Part shown: positions 1-7,202 of the stretch, piece by piece
Numbering within the stretch: position 1 is the first letter of the stretch
How the letters are laid out: each line of letters opens with the position of its first letter
Origin: JANRKN01 sp033763435
GTDB taxonomy: Bacteria; Planctomycetota; Phycisphaerae; Phycisphaerales; UBA1924
Assembly: GCA_033763435.1 (NCBI GenBank)
Contig: JANRKN010000166.1
Location: forward strand, 1-25,789
Reading direction: 5' to 3'
Length of the DNA: 25,789 nucleotides
Notes under the pieces: generated by a model
What the model saw: only the letters and a program-made list of their open reading frames with translations
What the model was told of the DNA's origin: nothing
Databases searched by the model: none
Translations under genes and position numbers: made by a program

Positions 1-1086
1 GTGCGCGATCAGATCGTCCTGATCGCCCCTCTCGCCGTTCAGCGACCCCTCGTACATGATCGTCGCGGTGACGTTCTCCATCCCGCCCCACGGGAAGTTG
101 CGCACGACGATCTGGTCGTACTTGTCCCACGGATACGGCTGACCGAGCTTGTCATTGAAGAACGCCACCATCGCCGGTGTCGCGCCATAGAGCTTCCAGC
201 CCTGCTCTTCCTGACCCGCCGGCAGCCAGACGCGCATGGGGATTGCCTCTCCCCGGTCGTTCACCACCTTCTCGCGCAGACCCGCGGGCATGATCCACGC
301 GTGCCGCTCCGGAGGGTTCATCAGGTCGATCGACACAAACTTCCCGACCGCCAGCGCCGTCAGATACAGCGGGTGCGGCTGGGCTTGGCGCCAGTGAAAC
401 CGTGTCCGACCCGGCGACGGGTCAGTGCGCTCGACAAGCCTTCCGTTCGAGATCACCTCGTACCCGCTCTCGACCGTCACGATCAGCTCGGTGCTCAGCC
501 GTTCGTTGGGGAAGTCGTGCCCGGGGATCCAGCGCCGGTTCTCTTCCGGCTGACCCTGCGAGAAGATCATGGGCGCGGTGTCCGTCGCGCCGCCCGAGTC
601 CTTGGGCGCCACGCGCGTCAGCCCGTTGCCCGTGTTGCCCGAGAAATCCAAGTCATAGTCGTACAGAACCTCGGCCCGCTCGCCGGGGTTCAGGGGCGTC
701 GGCAGCGAGATCGTGTACCCGCCCGGCGTTTCGCGGAAAGCCGCGGGCGTTTCCCCGCCTCCCGCGAGCTTCACCGCCGCGCGCGTCAGCTTCGGCCCCT
801 TCGCGAACAGAAAAATCTCGCTCCGCGTCGACCCGATCGCTTCGACCGTCAGCGACGCCCGCGCGCTCAGCTTCGCCTCGGCCATCGTCGGGATGTCGAT
901 CTCCAGCCTGAGGTGCTGGTGGTCAAAGAAGCGGTGGGGGGGAAAGTGCGCCCGCGAGCGCCCCGTCTCGGCCTCGATCCGCAGGTCCGCAGGGACGTCT
1001 TGCGCCGAGGCGGGGGTACCGGGCAGAGTGCAGGTCAGGAACGCCGCGGCCAGCGCCGCGAGCGACGGACGGTTCATCGGGTTCAT
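1..1086 (-). CDS. Secreted M1-family metallopeptidase (aminopeptidase N-like), N-terminal part, truncated by window edge
   Basis: Reading leftwards from ATG at 1086 there are 362 codons with no stop, and the frame runs off the window. Residues 1-30 form a signal peptide (MNRPSLAALAAAFLTCTLPG, then ASA-QDVP), so the enzyme is exported. The middle resembles the beta-sandwich domain of M1 peptidases (ENRRWIPGHDFPNERLSTE, then HPLYLTALAVGKF). The diagnostic substrate-binding motif GGMEN lies at residues 334-338. The last visible residues, DDLIAH, end on what should be the first His of HExxH, so the zinc site itself is outside the window. Known family role: zinc-dependent removal of N-terminal residues from peptides, here probably in the periplasm. 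A second in-frame ATG follows at 1077. No Shine-Dalgarno is seen, but a TACTCT box sits 6 nt before the ATG. The substrate is unknown. Confidence 0.9.
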   Translation of the reverse strand, partial: MNPMNRPSLAALAAAFLTCTLPGTPASAQDVPADLRIEAETGRSRAHFPPHRFFDHQHLRLEIDIPTMAEAKLSARASLTVEAIGSTRSEIFLFAKGPKLTRAAVKLAGGGETPAAFRETPGGYTISLPTPLNPGERAEVLYDYDLDFSGNTGNGLTRVAPKDSGGATDTAPMIFSQGQPEENRRWIPGHDFPNERLSTELIVTVESGYEVISNGRLVERTDPSPGRTRFHWRQAQPHPLYLTALAVGKFVSIDLMNPPERHAWIMPAGLREKVVNDRGEAIPMRVWLPAGQEEQGWKLYGATPAMVAFFNDKLGQPYPWDKYDQIVVRNFPWGGMENVTATIMYEGSLNGERGDQDDLIAH

Positions 1087-1092
1087 CGTCCG

Positions 1093-1098
1093 AGAGTA
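1093..1098 (-). promoter_or_regulatory. Candidate -10 box of M1 peptidase gene (leaderless arrangement)
   Basis: On the minus strand TACTCT ends 6 nt before the ATG at 1086. That places the expected transcription start at or next to the start codon. No convincing -35 is visible. It belongs to a set of seven similar sites in the window. Confidence 0.45.
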
Positions 1099-1436
1099 TC
1101 GGCCCTCCGACGCTCCGGGGCCGAGAACCCCGGGCCAGCCCGGAATCTCCTCGGACCGCCTTCGCGAGTCCGGGCGGGGCACGCCCGAGCCGGGCTCCCG
1201 AGAACTCCTCCACCGGATTTCTCCCCTCGGACTTGATCGGGTTTGAATCCGGGTTTCCGGACGTCTCGAACTCGTCCCGCCGGCAGGTGCACGTTCCGCG
1301 CTGACCCCGCGGCCCGCAGCCCCACGCCGGCGAGCGGCCCCATCGGCCTCCGCGATGGAGCGGGCGGCGTGCCTTGCACGCCTTCGGTCGTCGAGGGCCG
1401 CTCAAGTGCATGACCGCGAAAGAGGGAGTTCAGACC
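1099..1436. other. Intergenic region between divergent M1 peptidase and CHRD genes
   Basis: No gene is supported in these 338 bases. The one clear structure is a perfect 7-bp hairpin with a CTT loop (GGCGTGC/GCACGCC, 1366-1382). It lies about 55 nt upstream of the CHRD start and probably falls in that gene's leader. No T-run follows, so it is not a terminator. I could not recognise a convincing plus-strand promoter. An in-frame ATG at 1374 lies inside this hairpin and has no ribosome-binding site. Confidence 0.4.
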
Positions 1437-2009
1437 ATGAATCGTCTCACCACCGTCTCCGTGCTCGCCGCGCTGGCCTCGGCCGGCGCCGCTCAGGGCG
1501 CCATCCTGTTCTTCGACCTGCAGGGTCGGGCCGGCAACGGCCTGCTCGCGGGCAACGAGAACCACACCGTCAACGGCAACTTCGGCTCCGGCGGCGAAGT
1601 CGGCGCGGGCATCTTCTTCGACGACGTCACCAACATCATCACGATCAACATCGGCTGGGGCTCGGCCAACGGCTTCACCAACCTCACCGGCAACGCGACC
1701 GTCGGCCACATCCACGGCCCGACCACCTCCGGCGGCGTCGCCTCCTTCACCCAGAACGCCGGCGTCCGCTACGGCCTCGACAACCGCCCGGGTTGGAACA
1801 ACAACGCCTCCTCGGGCGGCTTCTCCGGGTCCTTTGCCATCAACGCCGCCGACGTCCAGGCCCTCCGCGACGGGCGCTTTTACATTAACGTCCACTCCTC
1901 GCTCAACGGCCCCGGCGAGATCCGCGGCAACCTCGTCCTTATCCCCGCCCCCAGCGCCGCTGCCCTCCTGGCCCTCGGCGGCCTCGTGACCCTCCGTCGC
2001 CGTCGCTGA
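1437..2009 (+). CDS. Secreted CHRD-domain protein with PEP-CTERM-like sorting tail
   Basis: The protein has 190 residues. The start at 1437 is chosen over an in-frame ATG at 1374 because AGGGAG lies 8-9 nt upstream and a signal peptide follows at once (residues 1-22, cleavage near AAQGA). The core matches the CHRD domain, with NATVGHIHGP at about 86-95 and YINVHSSLNGPGEIRGNL at about 149-166. The C-terminus is a short anchor: IPAPS at about 169-173, a hydrophobic stretch at 174-186, then RRRR. This is the PEP-CTERM/exosortase layout typical of planctomycetes, although the Glu of PEP is replaced (PAP). Inferred role: an exported surface or matrix protein whose tail is removed by an exosortase-type system. 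CHRD domains have no settled biochemical function. It appears monocistronic, followed by a strong terminator. Confidence 0.85.
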   Translation: MNRLTTVSVLAALASAGAAQGAILFFDLQGRAGNGLLAGNENHTVNGNFGSGGEVGAGIFFDDVTNIITINIGWGSANGFTNLTGNATVGHIHGPTTSGGVASFTQNAGVRYGLDNRPGWNNNASSGGFSGSFAINAADVQALRDGRFYINVHSSLNGPGEIRGNLVLIPAPSAAALLALGGLVTLRRRR

Positions 2010-2042
2010 GCCCCCAACCCTCGTTCCTCCAGCCGAAGCTTC

Positions 2043-2074
2043 AAGCGAAGCCCGCCCGCGCGGGCTTCGTTTGT
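2043..2074 (+). terminator. Rho-independent terminator after CHRD gene
   Basis: The arms CGAAGCCCGC (2046-2055) and GCGGGCTTCG (2060-2069) form a perfect 10-bp stem with a 4-nt loop. It extends to 13 pairs through AAG/TTT with one G-U pair. The right arm runs into TTTGT. It starts 33 nt after the CHRD stop codon. Confidence 0.85.
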
Positions 2075-2106
2075 CATTCCGCTGACGCAGGAATCTTCAT
2101 CGCCCC

Positions 2107-2137
2107 TTGACCATCCCCCCCTCTCCCGGGCTACGCT
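2107..2137 (+). promoter_or_regulatory. Candidate pyrG promoter (leaderless arrangement)
   Basis: TTGACC (2107-2112) and TACGCT (2132-2137) are separated by 19 nt, a little longer than ideal. The -10 ends only 5 nt before the ATG at 2143, so transcription should begin at about the first codon. Confidence 0.5.
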
Positions 2138-2142
2138 GAGCA

Positions 2143-4137
2143 ATGCCCCCCGGAACTCCCTCCCCCGCCGGTTCTGGCTCCCCCGACAATCAACCCCGCA
2201 GCGCCGCCGCCTCCGGATCACCCCCGCAGGGCCGGCCGACGTCGCCTGACTCGCTCCGGCGCAACACGCTCGGCATGCTCGCCGCCGCGGGCAATTCCAG
2301 CGAGAGCCAAGCCACAGACTCCGAGTTCTACTCGCCCATCCCCGAGGGCTATCAGCGCGGCTTCCACAAGTACGTCATCGTCCTGGGCACCGTCATGTCG
2401 GGCCTGGGCAAGGGCATCTTCGCCAGTTCGCTCGCCAAGATGCTCCGCGACAAGGGCCTCACCGTCGCCCCCATCAAGATGGAGGGCTACCTCAACATCG
2501 ACTCGGGCACCCTGAACCCGTACCGCCACGGTGAAGTTTTCGTCCTCGACGACGGCACCGAGTGCGACATGGACCTGGGCACCTACGAGCGACTGCTCGA
2601 CCAGAACCTCTCCCGCCGGAACTTCACCACCTCAGGTCAGATCTTCGGCGAGATCCTCGAGCGTGAGCGCCAGGGCGGCTACCTCGGCCGCGACGTTCAG
2701 ATGATCCCCCACGTCACGGGCGAGGTGAAGCGCAAACTCCGCGAGCTCGCCGTCCGAGGCGACGGCACGCGGCCCGCCGACGTCGTCTTCGTCGAAGTCG
2801 GTGGCACCGTCGGCGACTACGAGAACGGGTTCTACATCGAAGCCCTCCGCGAACTGGCCTTCGAAGAGGGCGAGCGCTCCTGCTGCTTCATCGCCCTCAC
2901 GTACGTCATCGAACCCCCCGCGCTGGGCGAGCAGAAAAGCAAGGCCGCTCAGCTCGGCATCAAGCGCCTCATGGAAGCGGGCATCCAGCCGCACGTCGTC
3001 GCGATGCGCGCCAGCTCGCCCGTCCAGAGCAAGGTGATGCAGAAGATCGCGATGTTCACCAACGTGCCCCTGCGCCGTTGCTTCTCGATGCACGACCGCA
3101 CGAGCGTCTACACCATCCCCGACGAGATGCGCGCCGAGGGCCTCGACCGCGAGATCCTCTCGATCCTCAACCTTCACGACCGGACCGACCAGGCCAACGA
3201 GGACCGCACCCGCGAGCGCTGGACCGCGTTCGTTTCGCGCCTGACCGGCCCCAAGAAGCACCACCTCACCGTGGGCCTCGCGGGCAAGTACTCCCACCTG
3301 CGCGACGCCTACGCCTCGATCGACAAGGCGATCGAGCAGTGCTCCGCGCATCTGGGCGCGCGCGTCGACCTGCGCTGGATCGAATCGACCGACATTACCT
3401 CGGGCAACGTCGCGCAGATGCTCTCCGGGCTCGACGCCGTCATTGTCCCGGGCGGCTTCGGCTCGCGCGGTGTCGAGGGCAAAGTTCAAGCTGTGCGCCA
3501 CTGTCGCGAGCAGGGCTTGCCGTACCTGGGCATCTGCCTCGGCTTCCAGGTCGCCGTCATCGAGTACGCCCGCAACGTCCTGGGCCTCACCGAAGCCAAC
3601 AGCACCGAGTTCCGCCCCGAGGGCAAGGACCCGGTCATCAGCGAGCTGCCGGAGCAAAAGCGCATCGAAGGCCTCGGCGGAACCATGCGCCTGGGCGCTC
3701 AGGACGTCTCGATTCTCCCCGGCACGCTCGCCTCGTTCCTCTTCGGCGGACGCGCCCAGATCCGCGAGCGCTTCCGCCATCGCTACGAGGTCGAGCCTGA
3801 GTACATCGAGCGCCTCACCGCCGCGGGTCTGGTCTTCTCAGGCCGGCACCCCACGCGCCCGATCATGCAGGTCCTCGAGCTCCGCCAGCCCGGCGTCGGC
3901 ACCGACGGGCCCGCGGGCGCGCCGCGTCACCCCTTCTTCATCGGTGCGCAGTTCCACCCCGAACTCACAAGCCGTCCGCTGCGTCCGCAGCCGATGTTCA
4001 TGGGTCTGATCGCCGCGGCCATCCGCCGCAAGTACGGGCCCGACGCCGCCAGCGCCGACCCCGAGGCCGAACTCCATCGCTGGGTCCGCGAGCCCGCCCC
4101 CACCAGCGCCCCTACGCCGGACGCCGCGAAGGTCTAA
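2143..4137 (+). CDS. pyrG: CTP synthase, divergent form with N-terminal extension
   Basis: This enzyme makes CTP from UTP, ATP and glutamine, the last step of pyrimidine nucleotide synthesis, in the cytoplasm. The synthetase domain begins near residue 75 (HKYVIVLGTVMSGLGKGI, P-loop) and carries NPYRHGEVFVLDDG and VEVGGTVGDYENGF. The class I glutaminase domain has its nucleophile Cys465 in GICLGFQ and the His605/Glu607 pair in FHPEL. The protein has 664 residues against roughly 530-560 for the family. The excess is a Ser/Pro/Gly-rich N-terminal extension of about 70 residues and a tail of about 30. The usual DPYxNVDPGTM segment reads MEGYLNIDSGTLNP, so this is a divergent branch. No Shine-Dalgarno precedes 2143, but a promoter-like pair does. 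The downstream ATG at 2275 is a weaker alternative. The stop codon overlaps that of the convergent gene. Confidence 0.93.
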   Translation: MPPGTPSPAGSGSPDNQPRSAAASGSPPQGRPTSPDSLRRNTLGMLAAAGNSSESQATDSEFYSPIPEGYQRGFHKYVIVLGTVMSGLGKGIFASSLAKMLRDKGLTVAPIKMEGYLNIDSGTLNPYRHGEVFVLDDGTECDMDLGTYERLLDQNLSRRNFTTSGQIFGEILERERQGGYLGRDVQMIPHVTGEVKRKLRELAVRGDGTRPADVVFVEVGGTVGDYENGFYIEALRELAFEEGERSCCFIALTYVIEPPALGEQKSKAAQLGIKRLMEAGIQPHVVAMRASSPVQSKVMQKIAMFTNVPLRRCFSMHDRTSVYTIPDEMRAEGLDREILSILNLHDRTDQANEDRTRERWTAFVSRLTGPKKHHLTVGLAGKYSHLRDAYASIDKAIEQCSAHLGARVDLRWIESTDITSGNVAQMLSGLDAVIVPGGFGSRGVEGKVQAVRHCREQGLPYLGICLGFQVAVIEYARNVLGLTEANSTEFRPEGKDPVISELPEQKRIEGLGGTMRLGAQDVSILPGTLASFLFGGRAQIRERFRHRYEVEPEYIERLTAAGLVFSGRHPTRPIMQVLELRQPGVGTDGPAGAPRHPFFIGAQFHPELTSRPLRPQPMFMGLIAAAIRRKYGPDAASADPEAELHRWVREPAPTSAPTPDAAKV

Positions 4138-5438
4138 GGCGTTTCGAGCTGCTTCCGCAGCACCCGCGCGCGCTCCGCGGGCCAGATCCATCGCGCGGGC
4201 CCCGCCGCGATCGAAACCGTCGGCGTCTCGTCGCTCCCGCTCGCCCACACGCGAAGTTCGCCCATCGTCGCGCCCGTCGCATCGCGCAGCATCATGCTGA
4301 CCGCGCTCGCGGGCACGTCGGTGCCGACGGCCTTCGCCCCCGCCGCGACGCGCGTCGCAAGCTCCACGATCTCCTTCAGCGCCTCCGCGCGATCGATCGC
4401 CGCGGCCTTCCCGTCCGCACTCCAGTTCTCGCCCGCGCGCACAAACTCCGTCTCGCCCCACCGAACACTCCGCACATCCCCAGCAAGCGCGCGCACAGGC
4501 GTCGCGGGCAGATAGTCCGCCGGTTCCGCGCTCAGCCGCTCGATCCGCGCCCGCGCGATCGTCACCGTCCGCGGGCTCCAAGCCTCGGCCCGCGTGCCCT
4601 CAGCCGAAACACGCTCGGCGCGCGCAACCGCGAAGTACTCCTGCCCCTGCCGGTCCGCCGCGGTCGTGATCTCGATCGACTGTTCGAGCCGCGAGCCGTC
4701 CGGCAGCGCTGAGCCCAGCACCAGCATCAGCGCGGGCGCGCCCGACGCGGGCGCCCCCGCCTCGCTCCCTCGCACCTCGCGCTCGGCCGGGATCGACGCG
4801 ATCCGCCGAAGCATCTCCACGCAGTACCCATCGTCGGCCCGCGTCGCGACGGGCGCCTCAAGCATCCACTGCCCCTGTGTCTGCGCGAGGCCGATCGTCT
4901 TCGCGGGCGATTCGAGCCGCGCGCGATCGAACGCCGTCGCGGGCACGACCATGAGCGGGGAGTTTTCCGAACCGAACGCGGTCGAAAGCCACGCCCCCGC
5001 CGCGCCGGGCGAGATCGACCACACCTTCCCCGCCGCCCGCGCGAGCACCCGCCCCGCGAAGGGCTCCGAAAGTTCAACGATGGGCCCGCCTTGACCTGCC
5101 TTCGCCCCGACAGCGCCGATCGTCACCGCGGGCACAAACGCCTCGGCGCTGGGCGCCCCCGCAATCAACCCGGCCCGCAGCTGGTCCCACGCCCGCACCG
5201 CCTCCGTCACAGCGACGGGCACGCGCGTGCCGCCCTCAGACCACAGCCAGATCGTGTCCAGCCCCGCAATCCCCGAAGGCGCGAGCGTCCGTGCCCCGAC
5301 GGTCAACCCTGCCGCGGGGATCGGCCCAAGGTCGGGGCCCGCCGACAGCTCCGAGCCCGACCGCGGGGCGGTCAGCTTCACCGCCACCGCGAGCGCGAGC
5401 ATGATGAGAATCGAAAGGATGACGCTGCGCGAGGTCAA
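4134..5438 (-). CDS. Membrane-anchored DUF4340-like protein
   Basis: The protein has 434 residues and starts at TTG (5438). Residues 1-21 form one hydrophobic segment after a short basic start (MTSRSVILSILIMLALAVAV), so the rest is probably exported and anchored. The body is made of repeated beta-strand-like stretches (IVELSEPFAGRVLARAAGKVW, WSPRTVTIARARIERLSAEPADYLP). These resemble DUF4340 proteins, which in other bacteria often accompany GldG/ABC-type gliding transporters. No ABC transporter gene lies next to it here, so the family call is tentative and the function unknown. A TACGAT box sits 6 nt before the TTG and there is no Shine-Dalgarno. Its TAG stop (4136-4134) overlaps the TAA of pyrG, leaving no room for an intergenic terminator. 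Confidence 0.75.
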   Translation of the reverse strand: MTSRSVILSILIMLALAVAVKLTAPRSGSELSAGPDLGPIPAAGLTVGARTLAPSGIAGLDTIWLWSEGGTRVPVAVTEAVRAWDQLRAGLIAGAPSAEAFVPAVTIGAVGAKAGQGGPIVELSEPFAGRVLARAAGKVWSISPGAAGAWLSTAFGSENSPLMVVPATAFDRARLESPAKTIGLAQTQGQWMLEAPVATRADDGYCVEMLRRIASIPAEREVRGSEAGAPASGAPALMLVLGSALPDGSRLEQSIEITTAADRQGQEYFAVARAERVSAEGTRAEAWSPRTVTIARARIERLSAEPADYLPATPVRALAGDVRSVRWGETEFVRAGENWSADGKAAAIDRAEALKEIVELATRVAAGAKAVGTDVPASAVSMMLRDATGATMGELRVWASGSDETPTVSIAAGPARWIWPAERARVLRKQLETP

Positions 5439-5444
5439 CGCCCG

Positions 5445-5450
5445 ATCGTA
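5445..5450 (-). promoter_or_regulatory. Candidate -10 box of DUF4340-like gene (leaderless arrangement)
   Basis: Minus-strand TACGAT ends 6 nt before the TTG start at 5438. A TTGACA lies only 2 nt upstream of it, too close to act as its -35. Confidence 0.4.
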
Positions 5451-5527
5451 CTGTCAACGCCCCGCCTGGGCCGCTCGGCTCGCGGTTGAGTAAGCCAGTA
5501 ACCTCCCGCCCTCGTCACCACCTGGAC

Positions 5528-6223
5528 ATGACCACCTCACACCGGCCGCCGATCGTCGGCATCACCTGCGACCTCACCGACCCGCCCTCGGCCTCGGGCG
5601 TCACCGGCCGGCCGCGCGCCGAAGTCCGCCTCGCCTACGCGCGCTGTGTTGCGGCAGCGGGTGGCCTACCCGTCCTCCTCGCGCCCATCGTTGCGCTCAT
5701 CCCCGACTACCTCCGTCTCTGCGACGCCTTCGTCTTCACCGGCGGCGACGACCCACGCACCGAAGCCTTCGGCGTGCCCACTCACCCCAAGGCCAAACCC
5801 ATGCACCCCGACCGCCAAGCCTTCGAGCTCGGCCTCATCGACGCCCTCAACGCCGCCCGCCGCGAGGCCCCTGTGCTTGGCGTCTGCCTCGGCATGCAGC
5901 TCATGACCCTCCACGCCGGAGGCCGAATGAACCAGCACCTCCCCGACACCCTCGGCCAGACCGCCGACGCTCACTGGAACCAGCAGCACCCCGTCATCGG
6001 CGCGTTCGGCAAGGGCCTCGTCGACAGCATGCACCGCCAAGCGATGGAAACGCCCGGCACGCTCGAAGTCCTCGCCCTCAGCCCCGACGGACTCATCGAG
6101 GCTGTCCGCGATCCCGCCCGAAACCACTACGTCGGCGTCCAATGGCACCCCGAACGCACCCCCGACCCCGCACTCGGCCAAGCCCTGTTTGACGCCCTCG
6201 TCCGAGCCACCGGCAAGGCCTGA
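5528..6223 (+). CDS. Class I glutamine amidotransferase-like hydrolase (peptidase C26, gamma-glutamyl-GABA hydrolase-like)
   Basis: The protein has 231 residues and is cytoplasmic, with no signal peptide. PIVGITCDL opens the fold, and FTGGDD is a family loop. GVCLGMQ carries the nucleophile Cys, and VQWHPE supplies the His-Glu of the triad. The family includes PuuD, which cleaves gamma-glutamyl-GABA during putrescine breakdown, and other hydrolases of gamma-glutamyl compounds. No putrescine genes flank it, so the substrate is not assigned. A link to the arginine enzymes elsewhere in the window is possible but unproven. The ATG at 5528 is chosen because homology begins right after it. An in-frame TTG at 5486 would add 14 residues. 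Neither start has a clear Shine-Dalgarno site. Confidence 0.85.
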   Translation: MTTSHRPPIVGITCDLTDPPSASGVTGRPRAEVRLAYARCVAAAGGLPVLLAPIVALIPDYLRLCDAFVFTGGDDPRTEAFGVPTHPKAKPMHPDRQAFELGLIDALNAARREAPVLGVCLGMQLMTLHAGGRMNQHLPDTLGQTADAHWNQQHPVIGAFGKGLVDSMHRQAMETPGTLEVLALSPDGLIEAVRDPARNHYVGVQWHPERTPDPALGQALFDALVRATGKA

Positions 6224-6360
6224 GCTGGGTGAAACTCCGCAATCGGTCCTCGGAGTGACGACCGGCAGGCCCCCGCGCATCCGAATTTCTGCTCTCGCGT
6301 TCGGCAACCTTTCGCAACCGTGGGCTTCCAAAGAAGGTAAGGTCTTCACAGGACTCAGCG

Positions 6361-6990
6361 TTGGCGGGCGAACGGCTCCAATCTCTCAGCGACGAAGCAC
6401 TCCTCGGGCGCTACTGCCAAGGCGAGGCCGAGGCGCTCCGCGTCCTCATCGAGCGCTACCACGACGACCTCCTGCGATTCCTCGTCCGCCTCACAGGCGA
6501 CCGCCACATGGCCGAGGACGTGTTTCAGGAAACCTGGCTCCAAGTCGCCCAGTCCGCCCCGACCTTCGATATCGGACGCCGATTCCGGCCCTGGCTTTTG
6601 ACGATCGGCGCGAACAAAGGCCGGGATGCGCTTCGTAGAAAGATGCGTCGGCCCGCTCTCGAGCTCTCCGCCCCCGTCGGCGGCAGCTCCGACGAGGGCG
6701 CGACCACCTACGTCGACCTTCTCGAACTCGACGTCCCGGGACCCGACTCAGGCCTGCTCCGCTCGGAGCAGGAACGGCTCGTCCAGCAGGCGCTCGAGCA
6801 GCTCTCGGACCCCTTGCGCGAAATCCTCCTTCTCGCCTACTTCCAGCGCCTCTCTTACGCACAGATCGCCGAGGATCTCGAGATTCCCCTCGGCACGGTC
6901 AAATCAAGGCTTCACGCGGCCGTGGCGGCGTTCGCGAAAGCCTGGCAGCAGATCCGCCCCGCGTCGCGCGATGAGCCCGGCCCGGCCTGA
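6361..6990 (+). CDS. ECF-type RNA polymerase sigma-70 factor
   Basis: The protein has 209 residues and starts at TTG with AGGA 7 nt upstream. Region 2 (about residues 10-95) shows AEDVFQETWLQV and FRPWLLTIGANKGRDALRRK. Region 4 (about 140-195) shows ALEQLSDPLREILLLAYFQ and the helix-turn-helix YAQIAEDLEIPLGTVKSRLH. There is no region 3, as in extracytoplasmic-function sigma factors. Known role: directs RNA polymerase to a small set of promoters, usually under control of a membrane-bound partner. The linker between regions 2 and 4 (about 96-135, with GGSSDEGATTYVDLLELDVPG) is longer than usual. The next gene downstream encodes a single-span membrane protein that is the obvious candidate partner. 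Confidence 0.92.
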   Translation: MAGERLQSLSDEALLGRYCQGEAEALRVLIERYHDDLLRFLVRLTGDRHMAEDVFQETWLQVAQSAPTFDIGRRFRPWLLTIGANKGRDALRRKMRRPALELSAPVGGSSDEGATTYVDLLELDVPGPDSGLLRSEQERLVQQALEQLSDPLREILLLAYFQRLSYAQIAEDLEIPLGTVKSRLHAAVAAFAKAWQQIRPASRDEPGPA

Positions 6991-7158
6991 CTGACTCCTT
7001 TTTCTGCTCACGCGAACCCGCGCTACATCACGGACGTTCTGTCCTGTACAGCTCCCTCTCTTCGCCTCGCATCGCTCCTCAATCTCACTCGCTTCCTCAG
7101 TCTCACTGGCCGGGCGCGCCCATTCTCCCCGCGCCCCGGCCCTCATGATCCTCCCGGT

Positions 7159-7179
7159 GCCCGCGCGTCTCACGCGGGC
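7159..7179 (+). repeat. GC-rich hairpin just upstream of the sigma-partner gene
   Basis: GCCCGCG (7159-7165) and CGCGGGC (7173-7179) can form a 7-bp stem with a 7-nt loop. It ends 8 nt before the GGAG Shine-Dalgarno at 7188. No T-run follows, so it is not a terminator. An effect on translation start is conceivable but unproven. Confidence 0.35.
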
Positions 7180-7202
7180 GTGTGTTCGGAGTGCCTCGCC
7201 CG

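Noticed and set aside
1..1236. A 411-codon plus-strand open frame at the left edge
   Set aside because: It is Arg/Pro-rich without motifs and lies antisense to the M1 peptidase, whose signal peptide and GGMEN motif are clear.
2632..3780. A long minus-strand open frame inside pyrG
   Set aside because: It is an antisense shadow of a conserved enzyme, with no recognisable domain.
6234..6256. ACTCCG/CGGAGT hairpin after the amidotransferase-like gene
   Set aside because: The 6-bp stem has an 11-nt loop and no T-run, too weak for a terminator.
6991..7010. T-run (TTTTT) shortly after the sigma factor stop as a terminator
   Set aside because: No stable stem lies directly upstream of it.
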